Part shown: one piece after another, positions 22,567-23,537 of the stretch
How positions within the stretch are numbered: position 1 is the first letter of the stretch
Layout of the letters: every line of letters begins with the position of its first letter
Source of the DNA: Patescibacteria group bacterium
GTDB taxonomy: Bacteria > Patescibacteriota > WWE3 > UBA101185 > UBA10185
Assembly (NCBI GenBank): GCA_018056275.1
Contig: JAGPFW010000005.1
Span: forward strand, 1 to 23,537
Length of the DNA: 23,537 bases
Direction of reading: 5' to 3'
Made by a program: the position numbers and the translations under genes
Notes under the pieces: generated by a model
The model's input: the letters and a program-made list of their open reading frames with translations, nothing else
What the model was told of the DNA's origin: nothing
Databases searched by the model: none

Positions 22567-23537
22567 TTAGGGCAGAAATGATTTAATTTTTTCAAAGAGA
22601 CCAGAAAGTCCTTTGTTTATATTACCGTGACCTTTATCAGAATACAATAGAGAGGTACTTCTAATCATATTGACGCCATAAATTATAGAACCAACCGTGG
22701 CAGCAAACGCAGGTCCCTGAATTTCATCTATTAAACCGGTAACACCGCAGGGGTTTCCAATTCTTGTTGGAGTCTTTAACACACTTTTTGTGACATCCAC
22801 AATTCCCATGGTCAATGCGCCACCTCCCGTTAATACTGCACCCGCTGGGAGTTTCCCAAGAAGACCAGCCTTACTCAACTCTACAGCTACCATATTCAAA
22901 ATCTCCTTAACCCGCGCATTTATGATTTCATTTACAAATTTAATAGGAATTTCTTCCATTTCCAATCCAAACTCCGAAACATCCAACATCTCTTCCTTTA
23001 TTGTATGAGTTTGAGTTCCTTTAATATTGCTACTAGGCAATGCACCCAATTTTAATTTAATCTTTTCAGCCTCATCCAAGCGAATTCTAAGTCCAATAGC
23101 CAAATCATTGGTTATATGTTTTGCACCAATTCCCAAAACTGAGGAAAAAACGGGGCTACCTTCCATAAAAGCAATTAGAGAGGTGGTACCTCCTCCAATA
23201 TCAATCAAAATTGTTCCCAATTCCTTCTCCGTATCAGTCAAAATTGATTCAGAGGCAGCTAAACCAGTGTAAACAAGCTCTTGCACATCCACTCCTACTT
23301 GATCTATACATTTTGTTAAGTTTTTCATGGCAGTGGAGGAGCCATGCATAATATTGGTTTCTACCTCCAACCTTATTCCGGCCATTCCAACGGGATCCTT
23401 AATACCCTCTTGAGAATCAACAATAAAATCCCTGGGAATTACATGAATTATTTGTCTAGAAGAAGGAAGAGTAACCGCTTGAGCTGCTTCAGTCACACGC
23501 AAAACATCTTCACGAGTAATCTCACCTACCTGGGGAT
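22567..23537 (-). CDS. ftsA: Cell division protein FtsA (5' part outside window)
   Basis: Actin-like protein that tethers FtsZ to the membrane. About 323 C-terminal codons are visible; the frame is open through the right edge, where it reads GEITREDVLRVTEAA, a typical internal FtsA block, so the start lies beyond the window. The actin-fold phosphate loop DIGGGTTSL and the adenosine-binding VLTGGGALTMGIVDV are present, as is GIKDPVGMAGIRLEV from the 1C region. The C-terminus ends in a short amphipathic helix (GLSGLFEKIKSFLP), the expected membrane-targeting sequence. The order ftsA-ftsZ is the standard one. A TTG codon at 23502 is internal, not a start. Confidence 0.96.
   Translation of the reverse strand, partial: PQVGEITREDVLRVTEAAQAVTLPSSRQIIHVIPRDFIVDSQEGIKDPVGMAGIRLEVETNIMHGSSTAMKNLTKCIDQVGVDVQELVYTGLAASESILTDTEKELGTILIDIGGGTTSLIAFMEGSPVFSSVLGIGAKHITNDLAIGLRIRLDEAEKIKLKLGALPSSNIKGTQTHTIKEEMLDVSEFGLEMEEIPIKFVNEIINARVKEILNMVAVELSKAGLLGKLPAGAVLTGGGALTMGIVDVTKSVLKTPTRIGNPCGVTGLIDEIQGPAFAATVGSIIYGVNMIRSTSLLYSDKGHGNINKGLSGLFEKIKSFLP

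Noticed and set aside
23500..23502. TTG as the ftsA start
   Set aside because: The frame stays open upstream to the edge and encodes a conserved internal FtsA block (GEITREDV), so the true start is outside the window.
1..23537. CRISPR arrays, insertion sequences, integrases or prophage genes
   Set aside because: No direct-repeat arrays, transposase-like frames or attachment-site signs were seen on reading both strands.

Overview
The window suggests a small-genome bacterium of the Candidate Phyla Radiation (Patescibacteria). This is an inference from gene style: low GC, a Family A DNA polymerase without a 5'-nuclease domain, a compact GatCAB operon, an RNHCP-family protein, a LytR_C-containing protein, a type IV prepilin, and an envelope toolkit of LysM, SleL-like GH18 and GH-A proteins. 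TGA acts as a normal stop (gatA, the O-antigen ligase-like gene), so the code looks standard. I cannot name a genus.

Layout. 1-4103 (minus): a ClpE/ClpC-like unfoldase cut by the window edge, a 215-bp structured intergenic region, polA, and gatB. 4144-6284 (minus): a HEPN-like protein, gatA and gatC, so the amidotransferase operon reads gatC-gatA-HEPN-gatB. 6390-9655 (minus): htpX, lemA and a PolX/PHP polymerase. 9727-10769 (plus): tRNA-Asp, a membrane-anchored LysM protein with a terminator, tRNA-Gly and tRNA-Thr. 10806-12384 (plus): galU and a membrane-anchored Ig-like protein. 12359-16175 (minus): an O-antigen ligase-like protein, a Wzx-like flippase and an anchored clan GH-A glycosidase. 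16209-18403: a GH18-like protein, tRNA-Val (minus) and signal peptidase I. 18448-23537 (minus): ftsA (cut by the window edge), ftsZ, a PilM/PilN-like protein fused to LytR_C, an RNHCP protein, a type IV prepilin, L21 and L27.

How it fits together. The centre is a cell-surface island: sugar-nucleotide synthesis, lipid-linked glycan export and polymerisation or ligation, anchored glycan-active enzymes, a LysM wall-binding protein and the signal peptidase. The right end joins Z-ring assembly with a GspL/PilMN-like membrane protein and a prepilin. The left end is proteolysis, DNA repair and tRNA-dependent amidation.

The most interesting signals are these. (1) An extended -10 motif (TGnTAnnAT) recurs 5-9 bases upstream of the start codon at several transcription-unit heads, which predicts leaderless mRNAs, while internal operon genes mostly carry Shine-Dalgarno sites. 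(2) Two divergent glycosidase-like genes share only 33 bp holding both -10 elements. (3) The PilM/PilN-like protein downstream of ftsZ ends in LytR_C. (4) The GH18-like protein has N-x-N-x-E in place of the catalytic D-x-D-x-E. (5) A HEPN-like protein is translationally coupled to gatA. (6) The intergenic region between clpE and polA holds nested inverted repeats around an amphipathic peptide frame with no standard start.
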